Assembly (NCBI GenBank): GCA_900291925.1
Contig: UWYS01000006.1
Coordinates: forward strand, 62,001 to 126,000
Direction of reading: 5' to 3'
Length of the DNA: 64,000 nucleotides
DNA from: Thecaphora thlaspeos
Taxonomy: Eukaryota; Basidiomycota; Ustilaginomycetes; Urocystidales; Glomosporiaceae
The notes under the pieces are model-generated. The model made no database searches. It worked only from the letters and a program-made list of their open reading frames with translations, and had not been told where the DNA came from. The stretch's first letter is position 1. Each line of letters opens with the position of its first letter. A program made the position numbers and the translations under genes. This document shows positions 23,038 through 34,217 of this stretch, one piece after another.

Positions 23038-23758
23038 CCTTGCTTTGCTACGCTTACCTGCGAGTGCGGCGAGGGGGTTTGCAGGGAGGAGAAGAGCGTC
23101 CAACGAGTGGGTCAGTCGGCCAGTCGGATAGTCAGCGGGCAAAGCGCCCGAACACCGGGCGGAGCAGGGCCTGTATGTTTCCTGGGGCAAGCAGAGCATG
23201 ACGACTTACAGTCAACTATTCACTTCTTCTTCTGCTGCTGCTGCGTCTTCGATCTCGACCCGGTTGAATCCTAACGCCAAAAAAGTGGAGAGGGGCAAGA
23301 GTGGATGGATGGTGTGTGTGCGGGGTGATGGAGGAGGGAAAGGAGGGAGGAGAGGAGGGGAAGCGGCGGAGGAGCCGACCAGCGTTCGCCCTCCGACCGA
23401 CGAGCAAACGGCCCTTTCGCCCGCCCAGCGCGGCCGGCCTTCCCGCCCGACCCGTGGCGGCCAACACACGACACAGCCCAAACCCCACCCGCCCCGCTGT
23501 GCCAAAAAAAAGTTCAAGTCGACCTGACTGCAATTCGTTTCGAGTCAAGCAATGGTTATATAGTTGACCTTCGCTTGATTTTGAATTCACGGCCCCCAGC
23601 AGCGGGGCTGCGCCCCCACGACCTCGTCGCGCACGCCGAGCAGGAGTCGGCCACCTCCCTGTCTCCCTCGAGCTTGTCCAGGTCGAGCTTCCGTCGTCTC
23701 GTTCATCAGAGTCGTTCAAGAAAGGCCAGGGTATAAATGAGGCAGCATCTCTACAAAT
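23038..23758. other. GIS2 upstream region
   Basis: About 720 bases upstream of GIS2, between it and the microsatellite downstream of the PXA gene. GC-rich with A8 and G-rich short runs; it should contain the GIS2 promoter. No gene recognised. Confidence 0.45.
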
Positions 23759-23817
23759 CATCGTCGTCGTCGTCGTCGTCTTCGTCGTCGTCGTCGTCGT
23801 CTTCGTCGTCGTCGTCG

Positions 23818-23862
<45 letters not shown>

Positions 23863-23871
23863 CCATCGCCG
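23759..23871. repeat. compound (TCG)n-(TCA)n microsatellite
   Basis: About 113 bases of nearly perfect trinucleotide repeat: TCG units with two TTC-type interruptions to 23819, then TCA units to 23871. It ends 9 bases from the stop codon of the PXA-domain gene, inside its expected 3' UTR. The poly-Ser/Met/Thr ORFs over it are artefacts. Confidence 0.95.
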
Positions 23872-23879
23872 TGCCTTCG

Positions 23880-26409
23880 TCACGCTTCGACCAGGTCTGG
23901 ACAGAGCATGCACACCACGCGCTCCAGCACCATGACGGCGAGGTGGGTGTTGGGTCCCGCTGCATTGGGAGCACACACCGGAGAGAGGCACCGTGTGACG
24001 CCGAGGTACTGGCCCGCCGGATCGGGCCCTAGTAGCACGATGCGCAGCTTGGCTGTCGGTGCCAGAGGCAAGGCGATTCAAGAGTCGTTCGGTCGGTCAG
24101 CCTCACCAATCTTCTCCCTTCGTCCTTTGCCTTGCACCGTCAACCTGCGTAGTTCACTCACGGTGCATCCCTTGCAGCAGTCGATGACGAAGACGTCGCC
24201 ATTCGGCCGCTTGCACTTCCGTTGTCGGATCGGGCACGGCGGGGGGCATGTGGCCGTCGGGCATCATCCCCTTGCGGATGCTGGCCACGACGCTGCTAAG
24301 CGCCTCGGTATCTTGCAGCGTCGTGTTGATCTTAGAGGTGATTATTCTATGAAGATTGGAAGACAGCAGCGACAGCAGGAAGAGTTGAAGCGTGTGCTTC
24401 AGCAGCGGATCGCATGCCATTACGATCCTTCGAGCGGCCAATGGCAGGACAATCACTCACCTGTCTATCGTCCGGCCGAAACCAGCAAATCCCACGCCTA
24501 TATACAGCAGGCTGAACAGGGCGCTGCTCAGCATCCTTGTCCGAGCCTCTGTCACCTCTTCCAGCAGTTGCAGCCACGGGACCGCATAGTCAACCGACGC
24601 GGCGGCGGCGGCATAACAGGCTGAAAGCGATGCGGATGGCGGCAGCTGTTCGGCGGTCTCATCTACCGCACCACTGCTCGGCTCGTACACCGACGCCCTT
24701 CCTTGCTGGTGCCGTCGCTCCCCGGCGCCGTCGCCAGAGAGGAAAGTGCTGCGGATCGAGGCAGATGGGTATCGGCCGTGCATCGCCCTGTCCAGGCGTA
24801 CGCTTCCCTCTCGCCGCTGGTGCCTCGTCGCCGACGGAAGGCGGACAGACGCTTCCGAGCTCGACGACAGCTCGCTCCAACCTTGGCGGTGGCCGTGTGT
24901 ATGGCGCGCTGCAGCAGGCACGGCAGAGTGTGGGTTAAAGATGTCAAAATAGGCCCGCACCAGGTGAGGGAGCACCATCGTGCACACGAGCGTCAGCAGC
25001 GTCCAGAATCGGAACGCAGCGGTGAAGATTTGCTCGAACAATGTCGTTTGCGAACGCAGGTTTTGCTCCTTCGCACTTCGGGCCGCCAATGCCACTGCTG
25101 TCGCCCGATCATCGTCGTCGACGAAGCTGCTGCTGCCGTCGCTCCCGTCGTGGGGCCATCCGAGCACGTCGAGGACCTTGTTGATGCTCTGCACCAGAAA
25201 CCAAGGCCTGCTGCACTTGCCGAGGCTGTTGCGCAGCACCATGACGGTGACGTCGCGCACAATGAATTTCTCGGTCTCGACGGCCCACTCCTCGGGCGGC
25301 ATTAGCGAGCCCAGAAGCGACGAGACGGCAATCCGGAGGTAGGTGGGCTCGAGCTGGCCCTGAACCGAGTAAAGGCGATCGACCGCGGGATGCGGGCTGA
25401 GGGCGGCGTGGAGCTGGGCGATGCAGGCTGGCGAGGCGGCGCTCTCCGACTCGACCTCCTCATAGAGAGCAGCGGCGGCAGGGAAGGTGTCGAGCGTCGC
25501 GCCCAAGCCCGAAGGCCTTGCGGCAGCAGCTGGCGGCGGCGCAGGCGCAGCGCCAACTGAGGCGGCCGAGACGCTGTCTGCGAGATCGTAGCCGCACTCG
25601 GCCAGCTCTAAGGCGGCAACGAGGGGAGCCCAGGCGGTATTAGCCTTGCGCCTGGCGGCGCGGACGTCGAGGTAGTGCTGGCGCAGCACCAGGGGGAGCT
25701 CCCTGCCGAGGAAAGCGTGGAGGCGGTAGTGGTTCAGCTTCGTAGCACCTTTGCCTGCGGTGTCCAGATCGGCTTCTCCTAGTACTGGTCCAAGCTCGTC
25801 CTCCGCAGATGCCCATGCTGGTGCTGCTGCTGGTGCTGCCAGACTGGAAGGCTGTACGCCGATGCGAGTTGGAACCTGCTGAATGATCTGGCTAACGATT
25901 GCGACGACCTCTGTCAGGAGCTGTCGGTTGGGGGTGAGCTTCGAGTACCAGGGGAGGACGGTGGCTCTGAGGAGGTAGGCGAGGAGGAGGTAGATTTGGT
26001 CGTCGAGGCGCCTGTCTGCGGTCAGCGCGGGCACATGCTGGTCGGCAGGTAGGTCTGCAAAGATGATGCGGCGGTAGAGGATGGCGAGCGACTCGGACTC
26101 TGCTGTCGCCGCCACTACATCCGCTGTTGCGGCATCGCTGTTCCTAGACCCGGACGACGTCGAAGTGGCACCTCCGGCCGGAGAGGTGGTGGCTGATTGC
26201 CTGTATGAGGGTGCGAGGGAGGCGGGGTTGGATGCGAGCGAGTCTACGTGGGAGTGAGAACGGTGGAGTGCGGTGGTGAGGGTAGGCTGCGTGGGGCGAT
26301 GCGGAAAGGCCGACAGGTAGGATGGAGCAGGAGATGTGACGGGTCTGTTGGACGACGAAAGCGAAGGCGAAGGCGATTCGGCCTGGCTGACAAAGACCTG
26401 GGCCGGCAT
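23880..26409 (-). CDS. PXA-domain membrane-associated protein
   Basis: Three exons read as 26409-24461, 24427-24162 and 24052-23880, 795 residues. A disordered Ser-rich N-terminus is followed by a PXA domain (about 105-300: LAILYRRIIFADLP, LDDQIYLLLAYLLRATVLPW, YSKLTPNRQLLTEVVAIVSQ), a long middle region (FIVRDVTVMVLRNSLGKCS), hydrophobic stretches (FRFWTLLTLVCTMVLPHLV; ALFSLLYIGVGFAGFG) and a C-terminal part with PDPTTEVQ, LLGPDPAGQY and NTHLAVMVLERVVCMLCPDL, typical of fungal PXA proteins. PXA proteins (sorting-nexin relatives without PX) act at endosomal or ER/vacuole membranes. The intron at 24428-24460 would be only 33 nt with an AAG acceptor; without it an in-frame TGA interrupts the protein. 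The frame is open upstream of ATG 26409, so the start is tentative. Confidence 0.8.
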
Positions 26410-27398
26410 GGTGCGTGCAACGGCGGTTGAGGCGAAGCCGGACGGCGGCGGCCGCTCGTGTTCTCCAAGGTAGCGGAGGGCAGCGAGGAGAGCCCTTTCA
26501 AGCAAGGGCGAGTTGCGCCATCGTCGGCGGGTGCTGCGTTGGTGGAGGAGGGCGTCCCTTTGAGTTTGCCTTGCCGCAACGGAGCCGCGTAGGGCGTGAT
26601 TTTGCTGTATGTGATGGTGAGGGGTGGATGTGATGGGGTCGAGTCGAATGGTTGGCCAGTCGGATGGTGGCCGGAGACACAGGGTGAAATGTATTAATGT
26701 GAGAGGGTCTAAGCGCCCTGTCCTGAGACACGCCTCTGGATTCGTGTCGGAAGTCGGGCCGAGCCGCGATGTCGGGCGTAGCGACGTCCAAGACTGCCCA
26801 GCCTTGCACCTCGAACTCGTCGTTTTCGCACGCCTCGCTGCCCCTTGCCATCGTGCTTGCGGCGCTTCGCATCCGCCAGCCTGGTAGCCAAGGGCCATGT
26901 CACTCCCACGGAGCTAAAATTCACGCCAGGGATGAGACAGAAAGGGGGCCGGGGTGCCGGGGTGCCGGCAGGACATTCAGCCTCGCGGGCGCCAAGGCAG
27001 AGAGACAGCATACAGGGTCGATTTGTGAGCTGCTACCTAGAGAACAAGCACATGGAGCACAGCCATTCACGATTAATTCCTAGACAGTCTGCGGCGCTCC
27101 AGCAAGAACGGCGCAGCTGGCGTTAACAAGCTCTGCCGGCCCTCTTGCACGGCCTGCTCATGTGAAAGGCTGGTAGGCTTGAAGGGACGGCTTCCAGTCC
27201 TTTATCTTCTCTCCCTTGTCTATCCCCCAACCCCCGTTGCGCTTCCTCTCCTCCATCATGTTATATTCTCGACCGCACACAAGCATACATATACACCGGA
27301 GCGTTCGCGATCCTCTCCCCTCCGCTCTGCACGCTAGGCTACCTCGAACCCCACCCGCTCACCCCTCCTCATCTCCTCTCCTCTCTCCCGAGTTCAAG
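26410..27398. promoter_or_regulatory. divergent promoter region, PXA gene / hypothetical gene
   Basis: 989 bases between divergent starts. The PXA reading frame stays open through most of it (to 26898) but the composition is not convincing as protein. Pyrimidine-rich leader next to the plus-strand gene (27195-27395). Confidence 0.4.
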
Positions 27399-28653
27399 AT
27401 GCCGGGCCTCAGTGCGAGCGCACCCCCTTTTGTCGCTTCGTCTCGCATCATCCCCCACCCTCGCCGAGGTCAGCAGGACGCTGCCCGCGCGATGCCCTCC
27501 TCGATCCCCAGCGTGCCCGGCAACCTCACCACGTACCCGATTCTCCCGCCTCCTTTCGGGATGCAGCATTTCGATCTCTGGATGGGAGGCCTGCCCTTTC
27601 CCACCTTCTGCCCTCCTCCTCCTCGTATCCACCTTCCTCCCTTCGTTCAGTCTCACGTCCCGCTCCCGCACTCGCTCCTCGCAACGATGCCAGGCGACGT
27701 CGGACGGCAGCTCGACAAGCTCTACACGCTCTTGCTCGACCTACCCGTCCATATCGTCCGCGGCCTCGGACCCATACCCTCGCAACTTTCCTACCTCCTC
27801 TATACGTCGACCCAGAGCTCGCAGCAGATCCATGAGGTGCGCATGTACCTCTGCGACATTGTCTCGCAGATTGGCGCACTCAAGCGATCGCTCGAAAAGA
27901 TCGAGGAAAAGGTCGACGCATGGGGCGCTAGCGGATTCAGCCGGTACGCCTACGCCGGTGACGAATGGGGCCAACAGCCGCACTACGAGATCGAGGGACA
28001 CGATGCGAGCATCGGGATACAGCGGCACAGGGACGAGGGCGGACCGAGCTGGGAGGAAGGCTCCGCCGTGTCGCAATTGACAACGGCGACGAGGCACGCG
28101 CTGCACCCTCCACCCATCGCTTCACTCATCGGCGCCGGAGGTGACGCGCAGCAGAGGACGCCGACGACGGCGGTAGGCGTGCCTGCCCACGACGAATCCG
28201 TGCAATACAGCGTGATGCCCACGCCGACGATGGCGCCCGTCCCATCGTATGCCCCTTGGCAGTGCGAGAGGTGAGACTCTTAGGGCGAAGAGAGCTGAGC
28301 TCTCGAACCCCCGAATCGACGGTCCGGGACCACGCATAGTGCCGGACTTTGCCAGGCTTTTGCTCCTCACCTTCCCCCTTCCCTTCGCCCTCGCCCTCCC
28401 CTTCGATGTACCCTTCCAAGACGGACCTCGTCTTCGTCCCCACCCTTCACCGCGATTGCATACATCTCTCTACCACTCCTATTCGCCCAAGGACACCCTC
28501 TCCCTTATCGAGTGGACGGACACGCTCACCGCCTGTACGGAGCATTTCGATTGTCCTAGATGTCCCCCCCTTGATCTCCATCTCGTCCTGGCATCTTTAC
28601 ATCATGTATCAAATCTCGCAGCGTCTTACAACCGTCTAGCCATCCGGCAATGA
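27399..28653 (+). CDS. hypothetical protein
   Basis: Exon 27399-28270 encodes 290 residues with a Pro-rich N-terminus, then a helical stretch (about 105-180: LDKLYTLLLDLPVHIVRGLG, YLCDIVSQIGALKRSLEKIE) that could form a coiled coil. A GTGAGA donor at 28271 and acceptor CAG ending 28355 join in phase 2 to a frame open to 28653 (hydrophobic LLLLTFPLPFALALPF, then EWTDTLTACTEHFDCPRC), total 389 residues. Without splicing, the protein ends at the TGA at 28272-28274. ATG 27258 is an alternative upstream start in the same frame. I do not recognise a family, and the second exon is uncertain. Confidence 0.45.
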
Positions 28654-28710
28654 TACCACGTCCTTCCCCTCCAGCCTTGATCGATCCAATCCTCGCTGAA
28701 CAGCACGACT

Positions 28711-30522
28711 CTACCTCCTAACCGACGTGGCCGCCCCCGTTCCCGTTCCAGCGCCAGCGCTACCACCTCTCAAACTCGTCCCAACAAACGACCCAGCCCC
28801 ACCACCATTTGTCGCACCAATCGTCGCCCTCTTCGCGACGCCCTCCACAGCTATCTTGGTATTCCTCCCAACAGCCATACCCCCCGCGGCAGCAGCGCCA
28901 CCTCTTAGACTTGCACTTCTCGACACCGTAGCTCCTCCAGAAGCGTTGGAGCCGATGCGACTTGCTGCGCCCGTGACGAGTTCCTTGATCATGGAATTGT
29001 ACATCTCCGAATCGGCCGTATGACTTTCCCTTATAGTGAGATGGTGTGTCAGGAGAGAGGAGGTCGATGTGGTGAGTGTGTGTAGGTCGCGAAGAAGTGC
29101 GGAGAGAGCTGGCAGAGATCGGAGTGACAAATCGTCTATCTCGTCGACATTGACAAGGGGGGGCAGAAGGAGGAGATGTCAATGATTTTGGTCTTTGTTT
29201 TGTTCCTTCTTACATCGACTGAAAAAGATACAAGGGAAGAGGTGTTGAATTGACGGTGTGGAAAGACTGGGGAAACTCACCTTGCGAAATGCAAACCACT
29301 TCCTCAGCCCTCTTCAGATCAACCTCTGGCGGAGGACCCAAGCCAAGTTCCTCCCTCCTTCTCTCTGCCAGTCTGTCTTTGTTCCCATTCTGTCCCAATG
29401 CAGGACTCTGTGTGCCGTTTCTCGGACTTCCACCCATGCTCTTCCTCCGCGCTGTCGTCGACGTTGTTCCGCTTTGTGGTACACTACCGGGTGCAGCAGA
29501 TCCAGAGGAAGATCTTGTCTCTAGCTTGAGTTGCAGTGGTGGAAGACGAGAACTTGAAGCGAGAGAGGATGTGTGTATCTCGTCCAGGTTGACGGGTACG
29601 CCCATTGTTATGAGGTAGTCTCGACGCGTGCGAGAGCGGATCCAGTCGGTCGGTGTGAGAGTGGGAAGGTGGGAGAGGTCTTTCCATAGCTGGCGACTGG
29701 AGAGTGATGGAGCTCCATGCAAGCGAACCGAGGTGAGAACGACCAAGGTAGTAGAGGGAGGAAGAACGGGGGCAGGGCGAGAGGGGGAACTCACCTAGGT
29801 TCGCTGACCAACACCTGCGCCAGTCCTTCCACCTGTCGCAACCCATCAGTTGACATCTGCCCCGCGGCAGCCGTAAAGGTAGGCAACAAGTCCTGAACAG
29901 AAGCGAACAGCGAATCCCGACTCGAGTCGCGAGAGACGCTGAGGGCGGACCATGTCCGAGTCGGCGTTGGTACCGCGGGCGCTGGTGTCGGGACGGGGGG
30001 CGGTGCGTCGACCTCGTCGACGTCATCCAGCGCGCCGGGAGAGGTGGTGGGAGGGACGTCGTCAAAGTCGTCGAAATCGCCGAAATCATCATTGTCCCCT
30101 CCTCCGCCGCCGGGTCCAGCCGGAGCGGGTTCGTCGAAGTCGTCAAAGTCGTCGGCCGACGCTGTACCAGGGGGAGAAGCTTCCGTAGGCAGCATGTCTT
30201 TGTGGCTTTCAGCGTGCATGTATGGTGCGTCGAGATCTGCCTTGGTCGCCGCACTGTCCGCATCCTCCGCCGTCTTGGTGGTGGAGACGTCGAGCGGGTT
30301 GCGCTCCCTCGTGTCTTCTGGACTGCTCGCAGCGGAAGGAGCACCCCAGCCTGAATCATCTTGCTGGTCTACGGCATCAAGAGACAGCCTGATAGGCTCG
30401 TTGGTGGATGGCGTGTGAGAGAGGGCATTGACGTCGCTTTGGGCGAGGTCGGCGGTGTTGGCGGGGGAGGGTCTGGGCAGATTGGGGGTGGACCAGACGG
30501 AGAAGGGGTCGTCGGTATCCAT
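28711..30522 (-). CDS. Laa2/aftiphilin-like clathrin-AP-1 accessory protein
   Basis: Three exons: 30522-29795, 29696-29281 and 29135-28711, 522 residues (phases 2, 1). The N-terminal half is disordered and holds acidic Phe motifs, ADDFDDFDEPAPAG and NDDFGDFDDFDDVPP, of the kind that bind the gamma-ear of AP-1/GGA adaptors. The second exon has a conserved block LWKDLSHLPTLTPTDWIRS followed by RRDYLITMGVPVNLDEI, characteristic of the fungal DUF5102 (Laa2) family. The tail (SLRSLPALSALLRDLHTL) is helical and Gly/Ala-rich at the end. Yeast Laa2 works with Laa1 and AP-1 at trans-Golgi/endosomal membranes. The acceptor of the last intron (TAG at 29138-29136) is the only in-phase choice but not a strong site. 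Confidence 0.75.
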
Positions 30523-31006
30523 TGCTGGAGGGGGCGGACAGGTGAGGTGGTGGGCAGGTAGTAAAGTGAGGTGAGGTGAGGTGGCGAGATGTTTGGTGAA
30601 GGCGCGGTGGGAGGAGTTGGGGTGTGGTGTCGTGGTGGCGAGGCAAGAGCGAGGAGGAAGCTTTCAGGGCCAGGCGCACGAACCGCCGCCAAAGAGCGCG
30701 GGCGAGCGCGGGCGAGCACGGGCGAGCACGGGAGGGAGTCGAATCGGGCGAGCACGCGCAACAGGACGGGAGAGCGGCATCGGGCCAGGGTCATCGAGTG
30801 GAGCAGCCACAGCCACAGCCACAGCCACGGGCACAGCCACGGGCACGGGCACAAAGCTTGCTGAAATCTTACTCCTTTGACAGGCGTCTGTGCACCGACA
30901 CCACCGCCCGCACTCGCCCATTCCCATTCCCATTCCCATTCCCATTCCCACCCCCATATCCATCTCCATCAATCAAATCACCATCAGTCCCCCGACCAAC
31001 GCTGCC
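30523..31006. promoter_or_regulatory. divergent promoter region, Laa2-like / cis-prenyltransferase
   Basis: 484 bases between divergent starts. It contains tandem GAGCGCGGGC-like and CAGCCA/CGGGCA hexamer repeats (about 30690-30855) and about six ATTCCC hexamers (30917-30953) just upstream of the prenyltransferase ATG. Confidence 0.55.
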
Positions 31007-32119
31007 ATGCACACACCCACATTATCGCCTTCAGACACGCTGTCAAGTCTCGCTCCGGACTCGACGGCAACGCGCCAGGACGAATTACAGGCCGACGACG
31101 AGACAGGCTGCGATACCACACACTCCCTCCTATCAACCCCGCCAACGCCATCACACGATACAGCCTCGCCTTCCTCTCCGCCGCCACTCGCCTTGAGGCA
31201 AGGCATCCTCTCTCCGCTCTCCCTTCTCTTCTTGCTTCCCTTCCCCTCTCTTCAATCTCTCCTGCTCTCCACCCTCTCTCTCGGTCCCATCCCGCGCCAC
31301 GTAGCCTTTGTCATGGACGGCAATCGACGTTGGGCCGTCTCGTCCAACTCCTCCATCCGACACGGCCACCTCGCCGGCTTCGCCACGCTCAAGTCCATCC
31401 TCCAAGTCTGTCTCAACCTCCGCAATCTCACCACCGTCACCGTCTACGCCTTCGCCATCGACAACTTTAAGCGCAAGAAGGGAGAGGTAGATGCCCTGAT
31501 GGACATCGCAAAGACCAGGCTGTTGCAGCTCGCAGGACACGGTGAGGTCGTCGCTAGGCACAAGGTCAGAATCAGGGTGGTCGGTAGGAAGGAGCTGCTC
31601 CCCGTCGACGTCAGGAAGGCCGTCGATAGGGTCGAAGAGATGACGAGGGGGAATCGAGGTGCCACTCTCAACATCTGCATGCCTTATGCCAGTAGAGACG
31701 AGATGGCCGGAGCGGTGAGGGGCTGTGTAGGTGCAAAGCTAAAGGCCGTGGAGAAATGGTCCACACGCCAAAACGACACGACAACCTCCACATCACAGGA
31801 CCACAGCGATGCCGACGACATCGACTACACCATCACGCCCCACTCGCTGTCCACATCGATGCAGCTGGCCCACTCGCCCCCGCTCGACATCCTCGTCCGC
31901 ACGTCCGGAGTGGCACGCCTCTCGGACTTCATGCTCTGGCAGTGCAACAGCCGCACGCAGCTGCACTTTGTCGACAAGTACTGGCCTCAGTTTGGCCTGG
32001 CCGATCTCGTCCCCATCATACTCGACTGGCAGAGGCAACAGATAACCGCAAAGGTCCAGGCATGGTGCGACGGCGATCACGCGCGCGAGCCGAGGCAAGA
32101 AATGGGCGAGATGCTGTAG
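31007..32119 (+). CDS. cis-prenyltransferase (dehydrodolichyl diphosphate synthase, RER2/SRT1 family)
   Basis: Single exon, 370 residues. It makes the polyprenyl diphosphate precursor of dolichol from FPP and IPP at the ER. Motifs in order: PRHVAFVMDGNRRWA (region I with the catalytic Asp), SIRHGHLAGF, VTVYAFAIDNFKR, RGATLNICMPYASRDE, DILVRTSGVARLSDFMLWQ and FVDKYWPQFGLADL. In the RTSG motif, Val-Ala replaces the usual Glu-Gln before RLSDF. The N-terminal about 90 residues are Ser/Thr/Pro-rich followed by a hydrophobic segment (LSLLFLLPFPSLQSLLL), perhaps an ER association helix. A short linker of about 30 residues is inserted before the C-terminal motif. The start is the first ATG in frame. 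Confidence 0.93.
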   Translation: MHTPTLSPSDTLSSLAPDSTATRQDELQADDETGCDTTHSLLSTPPTPSHDTASPSSPPPLALRQGILSPLSLLFLLPFPSLQSLLLSTLSLGPIPRHVAFVMDGNRRWAVSSNSSIRHGHLAGFATLKSILQVCLNLRNLTTVTVYAFAIDNFKRKKGEVDALMDIAKTRLLQLAGHGEVVARHKVRIRVVGRKELLPVDVRKAVDRVEEMTRGNRGATLNICMPYASRDEMAGAVRGCVGAKLKAVEKWSTRQNDTTTSTSQDHSDADDIDYTITPHSLSTSMQLAHSPPLDILVRTSGVARLSDFMLWQCNSRTQLHFVDKYWPQFGLADLVPIILDWQRQQITAKVQAWCDGDHAREPRQEMGEML

Positions 32120-32283
32120 AGCGAGCGTGCGTTGAGACCTGCGGTGGGTCGTGTGTATTTTTAGCGTTACCCAAGGGCTAGACGTGGCAATCTCACAGAT
32201 TCGTCCTCCTCGTCCGTGTCTCTCTCTAGGCGCGCCTTGCAGCAAATCCTGAGTGTCTTGTCTCCGTCGTCCGCCTGTCGCTG

Positions 32284-33424
32284 CTAGGAGGTGTTGTTGG
32301 GCAGCCAAGCCGGATTTGGGAAGGCCTGAACAGCGGACGGGCGAGGGAAAGAGATCCAGAACAGCATCCAAGTCAGCTGGACGGAGCTCTTGTCTATGCG
32401 TGAACGGATGACGCGGACGCGGACTCACCCTGGCCAGCACCTTGCCCCTCAACAGTCCCATCGGCACCGGTCCATAGTGCCTCGAGTCGGTCGAGTTGCT
32501 CAGATTGTCGCCCACTAGCCACACGTGTCCGCTCGGGACCGTGACGTATTGCACCTCGCCCCTCGTCCTAAGGTAGGTCTGCTGTTGCGTGAGCGCCTGG
32601 TCGTGCTCCAGCGTCGACCTGTCGATCCCTTTCCCACCGCCAGAAGAAGAGTCGATGGAGTCCAGGAGGTCCACCTCGCTATCGCTGAAGGTTGCCGTCT
32701 TTTGACGAGGTGCGCTCGCGGAGGAAGAAGAGAAGCAGGAGGAGGAGGGAGAAGGTGAATTGCGACCTCTCCAACGTTCTTCGGGAATGGGCCGCATCCT
32801 CGGATCCACACAGATCGTGTCGCCCGGTAGCCCGAGGACGCGCTTGCAGACGGTGCGGTTGGGGTCGGCGGGAGAGAGGGCCACCACGAGGTCGCCGATC
32901 CGTAGCCCCGTGCCCTGCGTCTGGTCCGTCTTGATGGATGCCGGCCCGCCGATCTTCTGGTGGCCCCACGTTCGGGACGAGTAGAAGAGGTCGTTGTCCG
33001 CGTGGGAAGGTGAGGACGAGGAAAAGGAGAGGAGCGACGAGAATCGCTGTGATGTCTCTGTGCAGAAGCGTAGGAAGGGCAGACGAATGTGGAGCAGGAT
33101 ATCGCCCTCGATAGCTAGTGTCGGGAGCATCGAAGTGCCCGTGCTCTGCAGAAGGAGGCGAGAGGCGGGCGGTGAGCGTGAACGTTGGAACGAGAAAAGC
33201 AGAAGCGGCCCACGCAGTCAGAGCGAGATCTAAGCTGAAAGCGAAAGGAGGGGGACGGTGCTTACAGGGCTGACTTGGCAGATGTGCTCGTTGAACAGGT
33301 GGACCAGGCAGAAGATCTGGCCTGCCAGCACCGTCGTGCGGCCAGTCCACTGCGCCACCTCTCGTCGGCGCTGCCAGGCTCGCGAGAAAAGGAGCCGGAC
33401 GCCTGAGGGCGATCGTGAGGCCAT
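32284..33424 (-). CDS. IMP1: mitochondrial inner membrane protease subunit 1
   Basis: Three exons: 33424-33266, 33145-32429 and 32325-32284 (all phase 0), 305 residues. S26 signal-peptidase-like: STGTSMLPTLAIEGD with the catalytic Ser (residue 58), KRVLGLPGD with the catalytic Lys (about residue 154), and VPSGHVWLVGDNLSNSTDSR then YGPVPMGLLRGKVLAR. The last exon encodes only AFPNPAWLPNNTS. Imp1 removes bipartite sorting signals of intermembrane-space proteins together with Imp2. An N-terminal hydrophobic region (TVLAGQIFCLVHLFNEHICQ) anchors it. It is much longer than yeast Imp1 (190 aa) because of Ser-rich inserts after the first box and between the Lys box and the GDN box. It is convergent with the prenyltransferase gene (164 bp between stops). 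Confidence 0.9.
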
Positions 33425-33870
33425 GCTGCGGCCGCGACAGAATGGACGAGAACGAAGGCGAGTGGAGCGACGCTTGCTTCGAGAGGAGGTGCTGATGTAC
33501 GCTTGGTCGGCAGAAAGGCGGTGCGGTTGATCAAGAGCGAAAGACCAAGACGAGAGGGACTTGAAAAAGTAGGTGGACGTAGGGTAAGAGGCATGAGGTC
33601 TCGAGACGGGGAGCAGACGAACACCTCCACGCCCGCCCACAGCCCGTTCTTTGCCGGACAGTAATCCAGACGAGCAGAGACCAACACACTTTGACTTGCC
33701 TCCCAACTGCGGCTTGCCTCGCACCTTGCTCCCTTTCCTCCAACGTTCGAGATCAGAAGCTCAGATCCCTTGCCGCACACGGACTTCGGCGCACTCGTTA
33801 AAGGATCGGAGAGAGGCAGCTGGCAGTCAACGACCTGCTCTCCTACCACGACCGACCATCACGCACGACG
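33425..33870. promoter_or_regulatory. divergent promoter region, IMP1 / TBCE
   Basis: 446 bases between two divergent ATGs; must contain both promoters. No repeat and no clear TATA box. Confidence 0.5.
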
Positions 33871-34177
33871 ATGAACACGGCCGACGGCCAGCAGCGCCAG
33901 CAAGAGCGGATGGGCGCCGCCGCCGTGGGGCGACGTGTGTCGGTCGGCACCTACCGCGGAACGATCCGATACGTCGGCGCCGTCCCGCCTACTGCGGGCG
34001 TATGGCTTGGCATTGAATGGGATGATCCCGCCAGGGGAAAGCACGACGGAACGGCCGGCGACGGGACGCGCTACTTTGACGTCAGGTGAGTAGCGAGAGC
34101 GAGACAGCTTGCGGTCCATATCGCATCTCGACCGCTATCCACTTTTCCGCTTCTGATGGTCCTTCCCTGTCGGTCCC

Positions 34178-34217
<40 letters not shown>

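Noticed and set aside
23216..23974. 252-codon minus-strand ORF with poly-Met/poly-Thr
   Set aside because: Produced by the TCG/TCA microsatellite.
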